This document shows positions 32,050 through 43,050 of a stretch of 64,000 nt of DNA, one piece after another. Position 1 is the first letter of the stretch. The number at the start of each line of letters is the position of its first letter. Source of the DNA: Protopterus annectens (Eukaryota > Chordata > Ceratodontiformes > Protopteridae); NCBI RefSeq assembly GCF_019279795.1, contig NC_056733.1, positions 1,112,525,966 to 1,112,589,965 on the forward strand, given 5' to 3'. A program made the position numbers and the translations under genes. The notes under the pieces were generated by a model. It made no database searches and was not told where the DNA came from. It saw nothing but the letters and a program-made list of their open reading frames with translations.

Positions 32050-33475
32050 AAGGAAATGAAGCATGGAGGTGTTTAGGTGAAATGGCAGTCGAGTTTTTAA
32101 CTAGATTGTTTAATGAAATCTTGGAAAGTGAGAGGATGCCTGAGGAATGGAGAAAAAGTGTTTTGATACCGATTTTTAAGAATAAGGGTGATGTGCAGAG
32201 CTGCAGTAACTACAGAGGGATAAAATTGATCAGTCACAGCATGAAGTTATGGGAAAGAGTAGTGGAAGCTAGGTTAAGAAGGGAGGTGATGATTAGTGAT
32301 CAGCAGTTTGGTTTCATGCCAGGAAAGAGCACTCCAGATGTGATGTTTGCTCTGAGAGTGTTGATGGAGAAGTACAGAGAAGGTCAGAAGGAGTTGCATT
32401 GTGTCTTTGTGGATTTAGAGAAAGCATATGACAGGGCGCCTAGACAGGAGTTGTGGTATTGTATGAGGAAGTCAGGAGTGTCAGAGAAGTATATAAGAGT
32501 GGTACAGGATATGTACGAGGGTAGTGTGACAGCGGTGAGGTCTGCGGTGGGAGTGATGGATGCATTTAAGGTGGAGGTGGGATTACATCAAGGATCAGCT
32601 CTGAGCCCTTTCTTATTTGCAATGGTGATGGACAGGTTGACAGACAAGATCAGACAGGAGTCCCCATGGACTATGATGTTTGCAGATGACATTGTGATCT
32701 GTAGTGAGAGTAGGGAACAGGTGGAGGAGACCCTGAAGAGGTGGAGATATGCTCTAGAGAGAAGAGGAATGAAGGTCAGCAGAACTAAGACAGAATATAT
32801 GTGTGTGAATGAGAGGGAGGACAGAGGAATGGTGAGGATGCAGGGAGTAGAGGTGGCGAAGGTGAATGAGTTTAAGTACTTGGGATCAACAGTTCAGAGT
32901 AATGGTGAGTGTGGAAGAGAGGTGAAGAAGAGAGTACAGGCAGGATGGAGTGGGTGTAGGAGAGTGTCAGGAGTGATTTGTGACAGACGAGTACCAGTAA
33001 GAGTGAAAGGGAAGGTCTACAAGAGGGTAGTGAGACCAGCTATGTTATCTGGGTTGGAGACAGTGGCACTGACAAAAAGGCAGGAGTCAGAGCTTGACGT
33101 GGCAGAGTTGAAGATGTTAAGATTTGCACTGGGTGTGACGAGGATGGACAGGATTAGGAATAAGTATATTAGAGGGTCAGCCCAGGTTGGAAGGTTTGGA
33201 GACAAAGCCAGAGAGGCAAGATTACATTGGTTTGGACATGTGCTGAGGAGGGATGCAGAGTATATTGGGAAAAAGATGCTAAGGATGAAGCTGCCAGGTA
33301 ACAGGAAAAGAGGAAGGCCTAAGATAAGGTTTATGGATGTGGTGAGAGAGGACATGCAGGTGGTTGGTGTGACAGAGCAAGATGCAGAAGACAGGAAGAA
33401 ATGGAAACAGGTGATCTGCTGTGGTGACCCCTGACGGGAGCAGCCGAAAGAAGAAGAAGAAGAAAATGCTCCTAG
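32050..33475 (+). mobile_element. RTE-clade LINE, 5'-truncated, young-looking
   Basis: The element begins within the RT (…GVLGEMAVEF) at about 32050 and runs without a stop to the end of the ORF. It has a 3' UTR of about 25 bp with GACGGGAGCAGCCGAAAG and a (GAA)n tail at 33450-33466. The endonuclease half is missing by 5' truncation. The tail is the one borrowed by the SINEs at 15.2, 17.2 and 22.4 kb. Confidence 0.9.
32082..33434 (+). CDS. RTE-type reverse transcriptase fragment (450 codons open)
   Basis: The frame is open from the truncation point at about 32052; the ATG at 32082 is simply its first methionine, not a natural start. Motifs: SNYRGIKLISHSMKLWERV (about residues 42-60), QFGFMPGKSTPDVMFALR, motif A FVDLEKAYDRAP (109-120), motif B GLHQGSALSPFLF (167-179), and motif C MMFADDIVICSES (198-210). 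The C-terminal region has EFKYLGSTVQSNGECGREV, LHWFGHVLRRDAEY and GNRKRGRPKIRFMDVVREDM, typical of RTE elements. The catalytic Asp residues are all present. Without its endonuclease this copy cannot move by itself. The absence of stops suggests recent insertion. Confidence 0.9.
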   Translation: MAVEFLTRLFNEILESERMPEEWRKSVLIPIFKNKGDVQSCSNYRGIKLISHSMKLWERVVEARLRREVMISDQQFGFMPGKSTPDVMFALRVLMEKYREGQKELHCVFVDLEKAYDRAPRQELWYCMRKSGVSEKYIRVVQDMYEGSVTAVRSAVGVMDAFKVEVGLHQGSALSPFLFAMVMDRLTDKIRQESPWTMMFADDIVICSESREQVEETLKRWRYALERRGMKVSRTKTEYMCVNEREDRGMVRMQGVEVAKVNEFKYLGSTVQSNGECGREVKKRVQAGWSGCRRVSGVICDRRVPVRVKGKVYKRVVRPAMLSGLETVALTKRQESELDVAELKMLRFALGVTRMDRIRNKYIRGSAQVGRFGDKAREARLHWFGHVLRRDAEYIGKKMLRMKLPGNRKRGRPKIRFMDVVREDMQVVGVTEQDAEDRKKWKQVICCGDP

Positions 33476-33574
33476 TGACGCAACTCACTTCTATATAAAC
33501 CATGGAGGATTTGTTGTAGTTGAATATAGATAGCTGCATAGCTCTCAACTGTCCAGATTTTTGCCTCATATTTT

Positions 33575-33620
33575 TTATTTATAAATAAATAAATATAAAT
33601 AAATAAATAAATAAATATTT
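33575..33620. repeat. (AAAT)n microsatellite
   Basis: A run of AAAT/AAATAAAT units with one interruption, 100 bp downstream of the RTE tail. Confidence 0.85.
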
Positions 33621-33769
33621 TTTGGTCTGTTTCTCATAAAATGTGTGTTTTTTCTGTCAAATTATGGAGGAGTGAAGTCACTAAATAATGACATACATTT
33701 AAATTTCAGAATTCATATCCTTCACAAAATGGATACTAACACAAATCCTGATATTTTAGCAACTTTATA

Positions 33770-33895
33770 AGTTTATAAGTCTAAGTTTATGAGTAATGTT
33801 TAAAATCTGTCCTATTTTTAATCCTTTTGCCCCCATTTATTTTAGGCTTTGTCCAGACTTCTTGCACTGAGAGCTTGGGAGGTATGGATAGGTGC
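33770..33895 (-). repeat. Dispersed repeat family R, inverted copy
   Basis: On the minus strand it reads CTCTCAGTGCAAGAAGTCTG, GACAAAGCC, AATGGGGGCAAAAGG, AAAAATAGGACAGATTTTAA and AACTTAG, in the same order as the copies at 16.2 and 40.4 kb. Confidence 0.55.
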
Positions 33896-34189
33896 ATGTC
33901 TTTGCATGAATAGCTCAAGATTTCTGCATGTTTCCAGCATCCCACTAGGCAAGGCCTAGTCCATGATTCTAAGTTTTGCAGTGGGATCATGACTTTGCTG
34001 TTAGTTCATCTTCCGGAAAACCTCCACTTTGCTCTAGATTATCAAGTCCTATTTTCCAGAGTCATAACAGCTTGTCTTTCAGCTACTTCCAGTACTTTTT
34101 CTCGGCAGGATGCAGTAAGGACCTGATTAATCTCGTGTCTGAGCTTTGAGAGTTTATAATTTAGCCCACTTTATGTCAGAGATTATAAC

Positions 34190-34531
34190 TAGGGTTACCA
34201 CCTGTCCCACTTTGCGAGGGACAGTCCCTCTTTGGGCAGTTGTGTCCTGCAAAATATTGTGAGAAAATGGCAAATGTCCTGAGATTTTAGGACAAAAGTA
34301 TTTTCTATATTGTATGTAATAGTTGCATAAAACAGTTATTCTGTATCTGAAACACCTACATGTTATACGAAACAGAATAAGGAACAAAAATGCTACAAGA
34401 ATAAACTTTTATTCAGGCAAACAACTGAAGTTCTGTCCTTTGTACTGGCCGTGGGTATGTTTTGCCCTGCAAAATCTGATGTTTGTAGCACAAATGTCCC
34501 ACTTTGGCCATTTGGAAAGGTGGCAACCCTA
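34190..34531. mobile_element. MITE M2, 342 bp, 8-bp TSD
   Basis: A perfect 8-bp duplication ATTATAAC (34182-34189 and 34532-34539) flanks termini TAGGGTTACCACCT and AGGTGGCAACCCTA (one mismatch). Inside the ends, GTCCCACTTTG on the left mirrors the region around AATGTCCCACTTTGG on the right, though the latter is in direct orientation. A TTTTGCCCTGCAAAATCTG word near 34461 echoes the left-hand GTGTCCTGCAAAATATTG. No open frame is present. The 8-bp duplication and TAGGGTTG.CA ends suggest a hAT-type non-autonomous element. Confidence 0.85.
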
Positions 34532-34539
34532 ATTATAAC

Positions 34540-35910
34540 AGTTAAGATGGTGCACAAAGTAAAGTCTGTATATTAGAGGGAGAGAGGTCTAGTCCCATAG
34601 GGTCCATTTTTCAATCTCATTTGAGTAATCAAGTCCGTTTAAGCATGTTTCACTCAAGCAGGTGTTGTTTAGGTAAAGCATATGCTTTTCTAGCAGACAT
34701 CTCAGATGCAGATGGGAGGAGCCAGGCTGCCAGGCTAAGGCCTACAAGGAAACATCTATCATCCTATCAGTCTGCTTAAGCCTTTAATCAATACCCATCT
34801 TCCATTGTACTCACCCTTCCGACACCTTAGTATATTACCAGTTTCTATGCTCATTTTCAATGCGTATGCCATGTAGAAAGGGGAACAGTAAGCCTGATGG
34901 CATATTTTTTTCCTACTGAAAGTAGGAATATCTCTTAAAACTTGCGCTCGCTCTCTCTCTTTCTCTCTACCTGTCCCGTAGCAATTCATAATTCTTGCTG
35001 ACCATGGCTACTATTATAGGACACAGGACAGTTACCTTAGTGCTTTGTGGGTCATTCAAACCCTACATTTCTTATCTGCAACCACAGCATGCAACAACAA
35101 TTTTTTTTTTTTGGAAGAATAACTAACAGGAAAACATTGTTAACACATATATTTCATAACTTCTTTTTCCAACTTGAATAACATTTTAGGCTATTTGTAC
35201 TAATACAGCTTGTGGAATGTTAGTTAGTATGTGCTTCCCCACCCCCATCCTGTTCTAAATCAAACAGCCAGAAAAGCTGCTGACAAAAAACCGTTTCAGT
35301 CATGTTAAGTGTAACCAGTGAAAATGCCATCCTGTACTAATACCTTTGGCTGCATCACAATTTTTTTTAAGATGCTGTTTGCTTTCTAGGCTTTGCTTCT
35401 GAATGATGACATATAATGTTACGGCAGTCCAGATTCGCACATTGCTCATAATATCTTGCTGTGTGCATTTACCACAATTAAACTGGGCCATATGTTGTTA
35501 GTTTTCCTGGAGCCTACTTATGACCTGAAAACAATCGGTATGTCGATGGAGTTAATGTTCCTAAGCTCTCAGCAGGCTCATGAAATGCACTTTACATTCG
35601 AAACAGCTTGAGAGATACTAACAGAACATATGCACTTCTACAACTCTCAATCCAAGAAAATGTGTGTAGTCACAGTTCTTCACCTGGATACCTGGAAGAT
35701 GGCATACCAGCTTCTAAACAGACTGACATACACCTGTACTTACATTTGTTTCTATAGGGTTCAAGCTAAGACAAATGTATACAGCAGTGCCATTTCTGTT
35801 TGCAATCTAAAATTGTCTTTTATACTGACATCAATTTTAGCCATTAACGGCTTCATGTAGTACCAAGGAGTCCATTCATTAGGTAACAGTTTTAAATCCA
35901 TTTTTTTAAC
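34540..35910. other. No gene recognised
   Basis: A polypyrimidine (CT)n-rich run lies at 34945-34972 and a T13 run at 35101. No proteins, splice-flanked exons or element ends were identified. Confidence 0.4.
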
Positions 35911-35914
35911 TGTG

Positions 35915-36060
35915 TAAACCCATGAGCATGGTCAAATTAAGTGATTTGTCTAGAGTTACACATTGGAAGCAGACTATTAGAGACTCAAACCCTGGGATTA
36001 TATCTGCTAGTAGTTCACAGCCTTAATCCTCAATGCTAAAGTTATATTGTCTCCGTTATA
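35915..36060 (-). mobile_element. MIR/CORE-type SINE remnant
   Basis: The plus strand reads AATTAAGTGATTTGTCTAGA, GTTACACA, GACTCAAACCCTGGGATTAT and CTTAATCCTCAATGCTAAA. These align with the inverted order of a MIR-type SINE: the conserved core (TTAAGTGACTTGCCCAAGGT on this strand), then the tRNA head with its B box. Being old, it is diverged, and the ends are not defined. Confidence 0.6.
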
Positions 36061-39000
36061 AGTAAAGCTGCTTAACATAGAGAGTGCTGCGGAATGTGAT
36101 GGCTTGCATTCTATGCCATGAGTTAGTTTACATACAAGGAGCTGTATTCCGTACCTGCAGGTTCACTTAAGTAAAAGGATGTTCTGTCTTTTGTGAATGA
36201 CTTTTTCTGTTATTACAAAATACAGGCATATAGAAGAAGGGTTGGGTTTCATGGGGAATCAGGAAGATGTTAGGGGGCCACAGCTGGGCTGATTTTTATA
36301 TAACAAAAAAGCCCCTATACTGCCATCATAAAATTGACAGCACTTTATGACATTACACTTATTGCAACCATCCTGCACTGGAACCTATTGCTGCATCTTC
36401 TGTGTCCTTCTGCTTGACCTACCTTCAAGAACACTGATTTTCCATTTTTCTGGGAAAAATAACCAATGAATCCTGAATTTGGACTGAATATTGGAAAAAC
36501 ACAGGACTTTCATGAAATTGTCATTTTAGGCCAAAGTAATAATTTACTGCAACTCATATTTCCTATCATATGTAATGCTTATAGTGCCATCAGTTTGCTT
36601 TACTGAGTCTTCTGTACTTATAATCTGTTTTCATTTTGCATGTGTATAGATGTAGTAGAAAATTATAATTAAATCATAGTAAGGACCAGAAATTACACTT
36701 TTAAAAATCCTGTTTATAATTCCCAGATTTCATTTTTTGAAAACCATAAATCTGTGTCTCAGCTTACAATAGAAAGCTAGGCCATCACCAGTGTCATGGT
36801 TCCTTGTTCAAGCCATGCCATTACCGCTGACTATGGTGCTCTTAGAGCAATATGCTTTCAGTGCTCCAAGACTGGTCTTTGTAAGACTTCTGCAGTGGGA
36901 AACTGAGGGGATTTCCTTACATGATAACCCCAGCTTGGCACAATTGAGAAATTTACCTTCCACACTCGGGTAGTCATGTGCCTCTGGCTGAAACATACTG
37001 TGTTGTCACTAGTGGACAAAGATGATGCTTCCAGTCCCTGCACTCCTCAGTTGTTTTCCAATTGGGACAGTTCAAATCTCAATCTTTGTATTTTTCATAG
37101 GAAAGTTTTGGCCTAAAATTCAACATTTTTTTTTCATGTGAGGCAAAGCTGTTTACAACTGCATGCTGTACTCTGCTCATGTTTTGTATTCACTACTTGT
37201 GTGAAGATACTTGTGAGAGTGTTTTTTTTTTTGCTTGGGCTGTGTATGCAAATGGCCACTTTTGATCACTACATAGCACTACCATCTGTAAGCAAATAAA
37301 AATAAAATGAAAAACAAAACAAACTCCTGCATCCATTCCTTACTATATATTATGCTGAGGTCACCAAATTCAGTTTTTGTTGAAGCACCATTTGGTCAGC
37401 AGGTTTTAGATCAATAGGTTGTAGTTGATGTGACCTAAGACTTTCAAAGACTGCAGTCACCGGCTCATGAGCCAGGGACCGTACCAACACTGCCTATAAT
37501 TCCTGGGAGAGGAACAAAATGAGAAGCATTGCCACAGATATCAGCACTTCAACCCAACTACCCTCAGGAGATCACAAGAGATTCCAAAGCCTCTAGCTGC
37601 TATTCAGAGCAACTTGCAGTAGGAGGGTCCAAGAATAGTGATGGACTGACAGGAGAAAGTAAGGGATCCATTGTCCAGATATCAGTCAGATATCAGTCAC
37701 GGCCTGCTCTGTCTACGTCGGTTCATGAGCTGGTGATGTATTCCTCTTCCTAAGCTGTAAACTCATCACTGAATAGTGAGAGGTTGATCTCATGCCAATT
37801 AAGTGTCAATGATAAGAAGAGCATGAGACGTGGACCTTTGACCATGTGATCTCTACCTTTGAAGATCCGCCATAGACTTTCTACTGTGACTTTCCCATGA
37901 TTAGACAGCTGCTATGTGACTGCTCTTGGCCTGCCCATATGGGTCAACCATTTGAAGTCACCTGCAAAGGCTCAATAGTAAAAGTGATGACTATGAAATC
38001 TACTCCTGTGACATCTGCCTAGTCAAGTGAGAACCAGCTGCTAGTGTTAAGAAGACTCTCATGATCTTTCCACACCAGTTTGGACCACAGGAATAGGTGG
38101 GATAGTCTAGGCATTGCTCATACACGTGTAGTTTGATGTTCAGTAGGATTTGTCCTTATAAATATGAGAGCAATGCCTTAAGTAATATAGTTTGAAAACA
38201 AACAAAAATATATATGCCATACAGGTTTTTTCTGATGTTGTTTTATGGTTTGCAACCTAGCCTTCTAGCTGAACTTCCCACATTACCACAAAAAGAGCAC
38301 ATTAGACAGTGGTAGTCATGAAAAGGTGTCTTCCTGGCATGTCAGGTGGATCCCTGACTGTGACACAGATGATCTGTGTTTGATTAGTAGCTCATGCACT
38401 AGAAGAAGGGGGTGGGAGTGAGTTATTGTGTCAGCCGTCCCATCCCATTCTTCTCCTGACAACATTAAAATTACAGTGTATGACCTACATAGAATTACCC
38501 CCCCCCCCGCCATAGTCACTACTCAAAAATGACTGTGACAACTCTTGACCAAAATCTGTTTTCAAATTCATACTAAAAACCAGCTAAAGAATCAGATCAA
38601 TTCAAATTTGCCTGCAAAATGTCTTATCATTTAATCAAATAATCCAGAAAAGTCATAGTAATGAATCCTCTAATCCCCATATTAGAACACACATTGCTTC
38701 TATTTGCATTAAACTCATCTTATAATTTTTTTATTTTACATTTGTTTGAACTATGTTCCAAAAAGCCTAAACCATACACTTTATCTCCTCACAGAGAACA
38801 TCAGTGTTTGACTATTCTCTAAAGCAACGATCTCAGTTACTGCAAGGGATACACTTCTGTTAAGCTCATTAACTCAAAACTATTATCCATCTCTAAAACT
38901 AATTGTCAATAAAAATCTCAACATGCACTTTACATAAGCAAGAAGACAGCCTGCTACAAAGATCTACTTCTAACCTGTTATTGGAAAAATCCTGTTAAAA

Positions 39001-39250
39001 AATGTTCCTACCACAAACACTAATAGACATGTGGTAAACAAAGCAATGCAGTCTCACAGTGAAAATAGACAGCATTAAAACTTCTCTGCCCTTGAAACTC
39101 ACATTCATTGAAACAGCATTGAAACCCACATTCAGAGAAAATACATTTTGCCAGTGGCAGATAACGATTAACTTTGGGCTGTTTTCAAATCATAGGCCCC
39201 TTGCACACGAAACATACATGTGTTCTTTGATAGACCTTCCTGATTGGATT
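36061..39250. other. No gene recognised in about 3.2 kb
   Basis: This long stretch has only short open frames without motifs and no recognised element. A C9 run is at 38500-38508 and T-runs near 37125 and 37220. A tRNA-like fragment with GATCTGTGTTTGATTAG near 38370 is too weak to call. It could be ancient repeats or genuine unique DNA. Confidence 0.4.
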
Positions 39251-39254
39251 AAAT

Positions 39255-39610
39255 TATATTCCTTGTGCAATACAGTACAGTTGTTAGAAGGCATTTTAAA
39301 TTTATTGTTTTGAACATTTTTCCAGTAAACAATGAAACAAAATGCATGCACCAATAATGACAAAACTGCCCAATTCAGAACATTTCCATCATAAAGGTCT
39401 ACTCAAACTTCTACAGTCCACCAGTATCAGTATATATTCCTTGTACAATACAGTACAGTTGTTAGAAGGCATTTTAAATTTACTGTTTTGAACATTTTTC
39501 CAGTAAACAATGAAACAAAATGCATGCACCAATAATGACAAAATTGCCCAGTTCGGAACATTTCCATCATAAAAGTCTACTCAAACTTCTACAGTCCACC
39601 AGTATCAGTA
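39255..39610. repeat. 178-bp tandem duplication
   Basis: Two units start at 39255 and 39433 with TATATTCCTTGT.CAATACA and end CCACCAGTATCAGTA. Only about half a dozen substitutions separate them. No element was recognised within the unit. Confidence 0.93.
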
Positions 39611-39894
39611 AATATGCACAATCTCTGAAAAAGTAAATGTCATCTAAATAATTCCACATTAAAGAGATCTGCAACTAATGAAGAGGTTGCTGCTAGCAAA
39701 CAACTTTATATTTCATTGTTTCATCTACAAATAAAGTGCCTGCTGCCCTTGAGGAATAAATTGCCTATAATACATTAAAAAAATGATAAGCTAGTAATAA
39801 TGCAATAAGGAATGGATGGCAAACTGATAGGTTCATAGTTGCTAGGCATCTTTGCCAAAAAGGACTGCAGCATCCACCCCCTTTACAACACAGT

Positions 39895-39975
39895 ACAGTA
39901 TCAGCAATGCATCTCCGTACTGTGGGAGTAGAACCCACAGCCTTCTGCATCAAAAACAAGTACACTACTGTTTGT
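39895..39975 (-). mobile_element. tRNA-like SINE fragment
   Basis: On the minus strand, TTGATGCAGAAGGCTGTGGG and GTTCTACTCCCACAGTACG give a convincing B box (GGTTCTACTCC). The A box is less clear (ACACAAACAGTAGTGTACTT). No SINE tail follows. Confidence 0.4.
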
Positions 39976-40024
39976 GTTATTAAAAATGAAAACCAACTCT
40001 GCATAAACAACACTAAACTTCTGT

Positions 40025-40200
40025 TCCCTGGCAGCTCTCAGCTCCTTGTAAAATCTAGTCGACACTCAGCTGTATCTCTGAACTTTACAGCACAAGAAAT
40101 CTGGAAAAAGCCAAAATGTATTGAGGGGAGACAAAATCCCAAAAACCAGGGACACATTTTAAACACTGCTTGTATAATGTTGGAAAGTTGCTAGAATAAA
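40025..40200 (+). repeat. Dispersed repeat family R, copy
   Basis: Words are CACAAGAAATCTGGAAAAAG, GGGAGACAAAATCCC, GGGACACATTTTAAACA and GTTGCTAGAATAAAATG. Confidence 0.55.
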
Positions 40201-40214
40201 ATGCTGTGATACCA

Positions 40215-40300
40215 CCAAACATTTTACTGCTAAATCATGAACCCAGGACCTTGTGCAGAACAGTCAGAGCAACATACCACTATGCCAAATCAGCTGTTTT
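40215..40300 (-). mobile_element. tRNA-like SINE fragment
   Basis: The minus strand has the A-box-like TTGGCATAGTGGTATGTTGC and, 35 bases on, CCTGGGTTCATGATTTAG as B box. It lies between two copies of repeat family R. Confidence 0.45.
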
Positions 40301-40344
40301 ATGAAAGAGAGGAAGACTGTAACTTAAATGGCTACCATTTAGTG

Positions 40345-40635
40345 AATTCAGTTCTCACCATAGCTGTCACCTCTTAGCACAAAACACTTGAACAAAGCCA
40401 ATAATAGGGGAATACGGCCCCCAAACATATTCGGTGAATTCAGTTCTCACCATAGCTCTCAACCTTAGCACAAAAAATCTGGACGAAGCCAATAATGGGG
40501 GAATACAGTCCCAAAAATAGGGACAAATTTCAAATATCCATCTTATAAACTTAGAAAATGGCTAGAATAAAAGGCGTTGTGTTACCATGTACTTTCTGAA
40601 GAATATGAAGTCTGAAATTCAAATGCCTGTCATTT
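40345..40635 (+). repeat. Dispersed repeat family R, partial tandem pair
   Basis: The word ATTCAGTTCTCACCATAGCT occurs at about 40348 and again at about 40438, each followed by the family R start (CTTAGCACAAAA). The first is cut after about 90 bp; the second continues through AAAAATAGGGACAAATTTC and ATGGCTAGAATAAAAGG. Confidence 0.6.
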
Positions 40636-40639
40636 TTAT

Positions 40640-40880
40640 TTATTTAACATTTGTTAACCAGGAAAGTCTGACTTGCAACAAAAGCCAATTTTCAGCAGAG
40701 GCCCAGGGGGATACAGTCCAGAAGCATGTCTTTGTAAGATGGGAGGACACCAGAGCACCTAGAGGAAACCCACACAAATACAGGGAGGACATGCAGACTC
40801 CACACAGACAGCACCCCAGCCAAGAATCAAACCAGAAAACATGTAGCTGTCAGGCAACAATGCTACCACTGCACCATCAA
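40640..40880 (-). mobile_element. tRNA-derived SINE with AACAAATG(AAAT)n tail
   Basis: On the minus strand the head is GATGGTGCAGTGGTAGCATT with the B-box-like TGGTTTGATTCTTGG. The body contains GTGTGGAGTCTGCATGTCCT, GTGTGGGTTTCCTCTAG and CTCCCATCTTACAAAGACAT, a widespread vertebrate repeat body. The 3' tail CTGAAAATTGGC...CCTGGTTAACAAATG ends in AAATAAATAAA. The tail is shared with 18945-19052 and 49196-49320. Confidence 0.8.
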
Positions 40881-42929
40881 GGTAGGCTGTGTGAACCACC
40901 TTTCCCTCGTCTATGGCCTTGGTGACTGTCTCGAAGAAGTCAACCAGGTTTAGTAGGCATGATTTGCCCTTAACAAAGCCGAACTAGGTCGGGTCAAGTG
41001 TCTGGAGGTTCCCAATGTCTTTTTTTAATGAGTTCCATGATGATGCACTCCATAGCCTTGCAGACCAGGCTAGTCAGGCATATGGGGCGATAGTTACCAG
41101 GGATAGTTGTGGCCCTTCCTTTGGGGAGCAGAATAACCATTGCTGTGCACCACTCTATGGGCATGTAGCCTGTGGAGAGGCTGAGGTTAAACAGCGTGTT
41201 TAGGTGGGGGGTTAGTTCATTCTGTAGTTCATGCAAGACACAGCCTGGGGCACCATCTGGCCCCATTGATGCTGTGTTTTTGGCTTTTGAAAGGGCTGTT
41301 TTCACCTGTGCTTCTGTGATTTCCGGGACATTACACTTTTCCGGTATTGTTGTGGGCCCTTTTGAAGGTGAGAGGGAGGTGAAGTTTGCACTGAATCTAT
41401 CTGCCAGGATATTGGCAATATCAGTAGATTCAGTATATTTTGTGCTATTTTGCACTAGCTCAGAGCATATCTGTGAGTTGCCACTTAGATTCTTGACATA
41501 GCTAAAGAAGGCTTTGTGGTTATCTTTCGAATCCTTGGCTATATTTCTTTCAATGTTAGCCTTGCATGATTTTATGAGGGACCTTAGTTTCTTACTGATG
41601 CTGATCAGGGATGTCTTTCCTTCTTGGGATTTGCTTTTTTTCTCCTTCTGTTGTATAACCTGTTTATGGCAGGGGTCCACCAGACTGGTTTTCTTCTCTT
41701 AGGGGAGTGAGTCTTGGTCTTGCTAGGGATGGCACGATCCATGCATCCTTGTAGGTGCTCATAGAGTGCAATTGTAAAGGATTCTGCATCTTGGGCAGTG
41801 TTATCCTTTAGCGTGGGGGCTGTGAAACTTACCACCTCTGTCTTAAGTAAGGTGAAGTTTGCTTTAGAAAAGTTTTTCACTGTGGTTTCCTTGGTTGGTG
41901 GTGGTGGTGGGGTGTGGACATCCAGGGTGATTAGTTTATGATCTGATCTAACCAGTGAGGGGTTGACCTCTGGTATGGAACACCTGTTGCCCATGTTGGT
42001 GATGACCAGGTCCATTATGTTGTGGCCTCTGGTAGGGGAGTTTACCAGCTGATCCAGGGCATTTGAGTTGATAAATTCCAGGAAGTGCTGAGCCTGGAAG
42101 TTTGTAGTCAAGTAGTTTTCTCAGTTAATGGTAGGGTAATTGAGATCACCCAATATCAGGGTGTTCGGTAGGACCTTCATGTTTTCCAGTGTCTCCAGAA
42201 AGGTGGAGTGGTGGTCCTGGGTCATGGAGGGTGATCTGTAGCAGGCCACAATTTGTATTGCAGATTTGCCTGATGTTAGTTGCACATGGATGATCTCAGA
42301 GGTATCATGCTGCACCACTAACCTGGAGGTGTGAGTATCATTGATGAATATGGATACACCCCCTCCTTTTGTGTTTCGGTCCGTGTTCTGTGGCCAAAAT
42401 GTGTGGTATGAGTTGTAGCCCAGTAGTGCTGGAGTGCTCTCTGGAGCCTTGAACTAGGTTTCAGTTACTGCACAGATGTCGATGTTCTCCATACTTAGGA
42501 GTGCTTCGAGTGCATGCATTTTGAGATTTAAACTCCTGGCGTTGAGTAGCATAACCCTCATTTTTTTACTTGTGCTCTTTACGGTGGTGTATTTGAATTT
42601 TGAGCATTGCCTAAAAAAGGCACTATGGGGGCAGCAAGAGCCTTGGCCAGTATTCCAAAGCCAAGAGGTGACAGGTGCAAGCAGTCTCTTGCGAAGCAAA
42701 GTGGCTTGTCGAGCATGTCATCTCAGGCTGGCAGACACTGGATCCCCTTTGAATGACACCAGAAGCTTAGACAATTGTTGAAATTGATCATTTTTTCTTT
42801 ATACTGAGGTATCATTCTTGGTGAGGGCAGGATGCTACTCAGGGTCAGGGTCATACCCGCCTGGGCTACATGATCAGAGAGCTCTTCCATGTCTCTTTTC
42901 ATGTAGTCCAGGGAGGTACATCTCAGGTA
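40881..42929 (-). mobile_element. CR1-type LINE, copy E, truncated at both ends
   Basis: On the minus strand this runs from the ORF1 esterase C-terminal half (YLRCTSLDYMKRDMEELSD, 42925) through the endonuclease to the RT motif A region, where it is cut by the SINE at 40880. The 5' side ends exactly at a (TG)n tract. Confidence 0.87.
41005..42925 (-). pseudogene. CR1 copy E ORF1 C-terminus and ORF2 N-terminal two thirds
   Basis: ORF1 part: MTLTLSSILPSPRMIPQYKE and RDCLHLSPLGF, where a C replaces the G of DGLHLS. ORF2 starts near 42562 with MLLNARSLNLKMHALEALL and DICAVTET. It then gives LILGDLNYPTIN (GDFNYP with F to L), SPTRGHNIMDLVITNMGNR, SLVRSDHKLITLDV, SKDNHKAFFSYVKNLSGNSQ, SKAKNTASMGPDGAPGCVL and WCTAMVILLPKGRATTIPGN (the usual HKGGAS is changed). 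Stops occur after LNYPTIN and elsewhere. Confidence 0.85.
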
Positions 42930-42930
<1 letters not shown>

Positions 42931-43012
<82 letters not shown>

Positions 43013-43050
43013 CTGTGTGTTGTATGCCCATTTGTATGCATGTGTCCAAA
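42931..43050. repeat. (GT)n tract plus 45-bp unique arm, left half of inverted repeat
   Basis: About 37 GT dinucleotides are followed by GTGTCTGTGTGTTGTATGCC, CATTTGTATGCA and TGTGTCCAAA. The complement appears at 43846-43949 in mirrored order. Confidence 0.95.

Noticed and set aside
32082-33434. Host gene of 450 codons
   Set aside because: All motifs are those of an RTE reverse transcriptase, and the 3' end carries the RTE simple-repeat tail.
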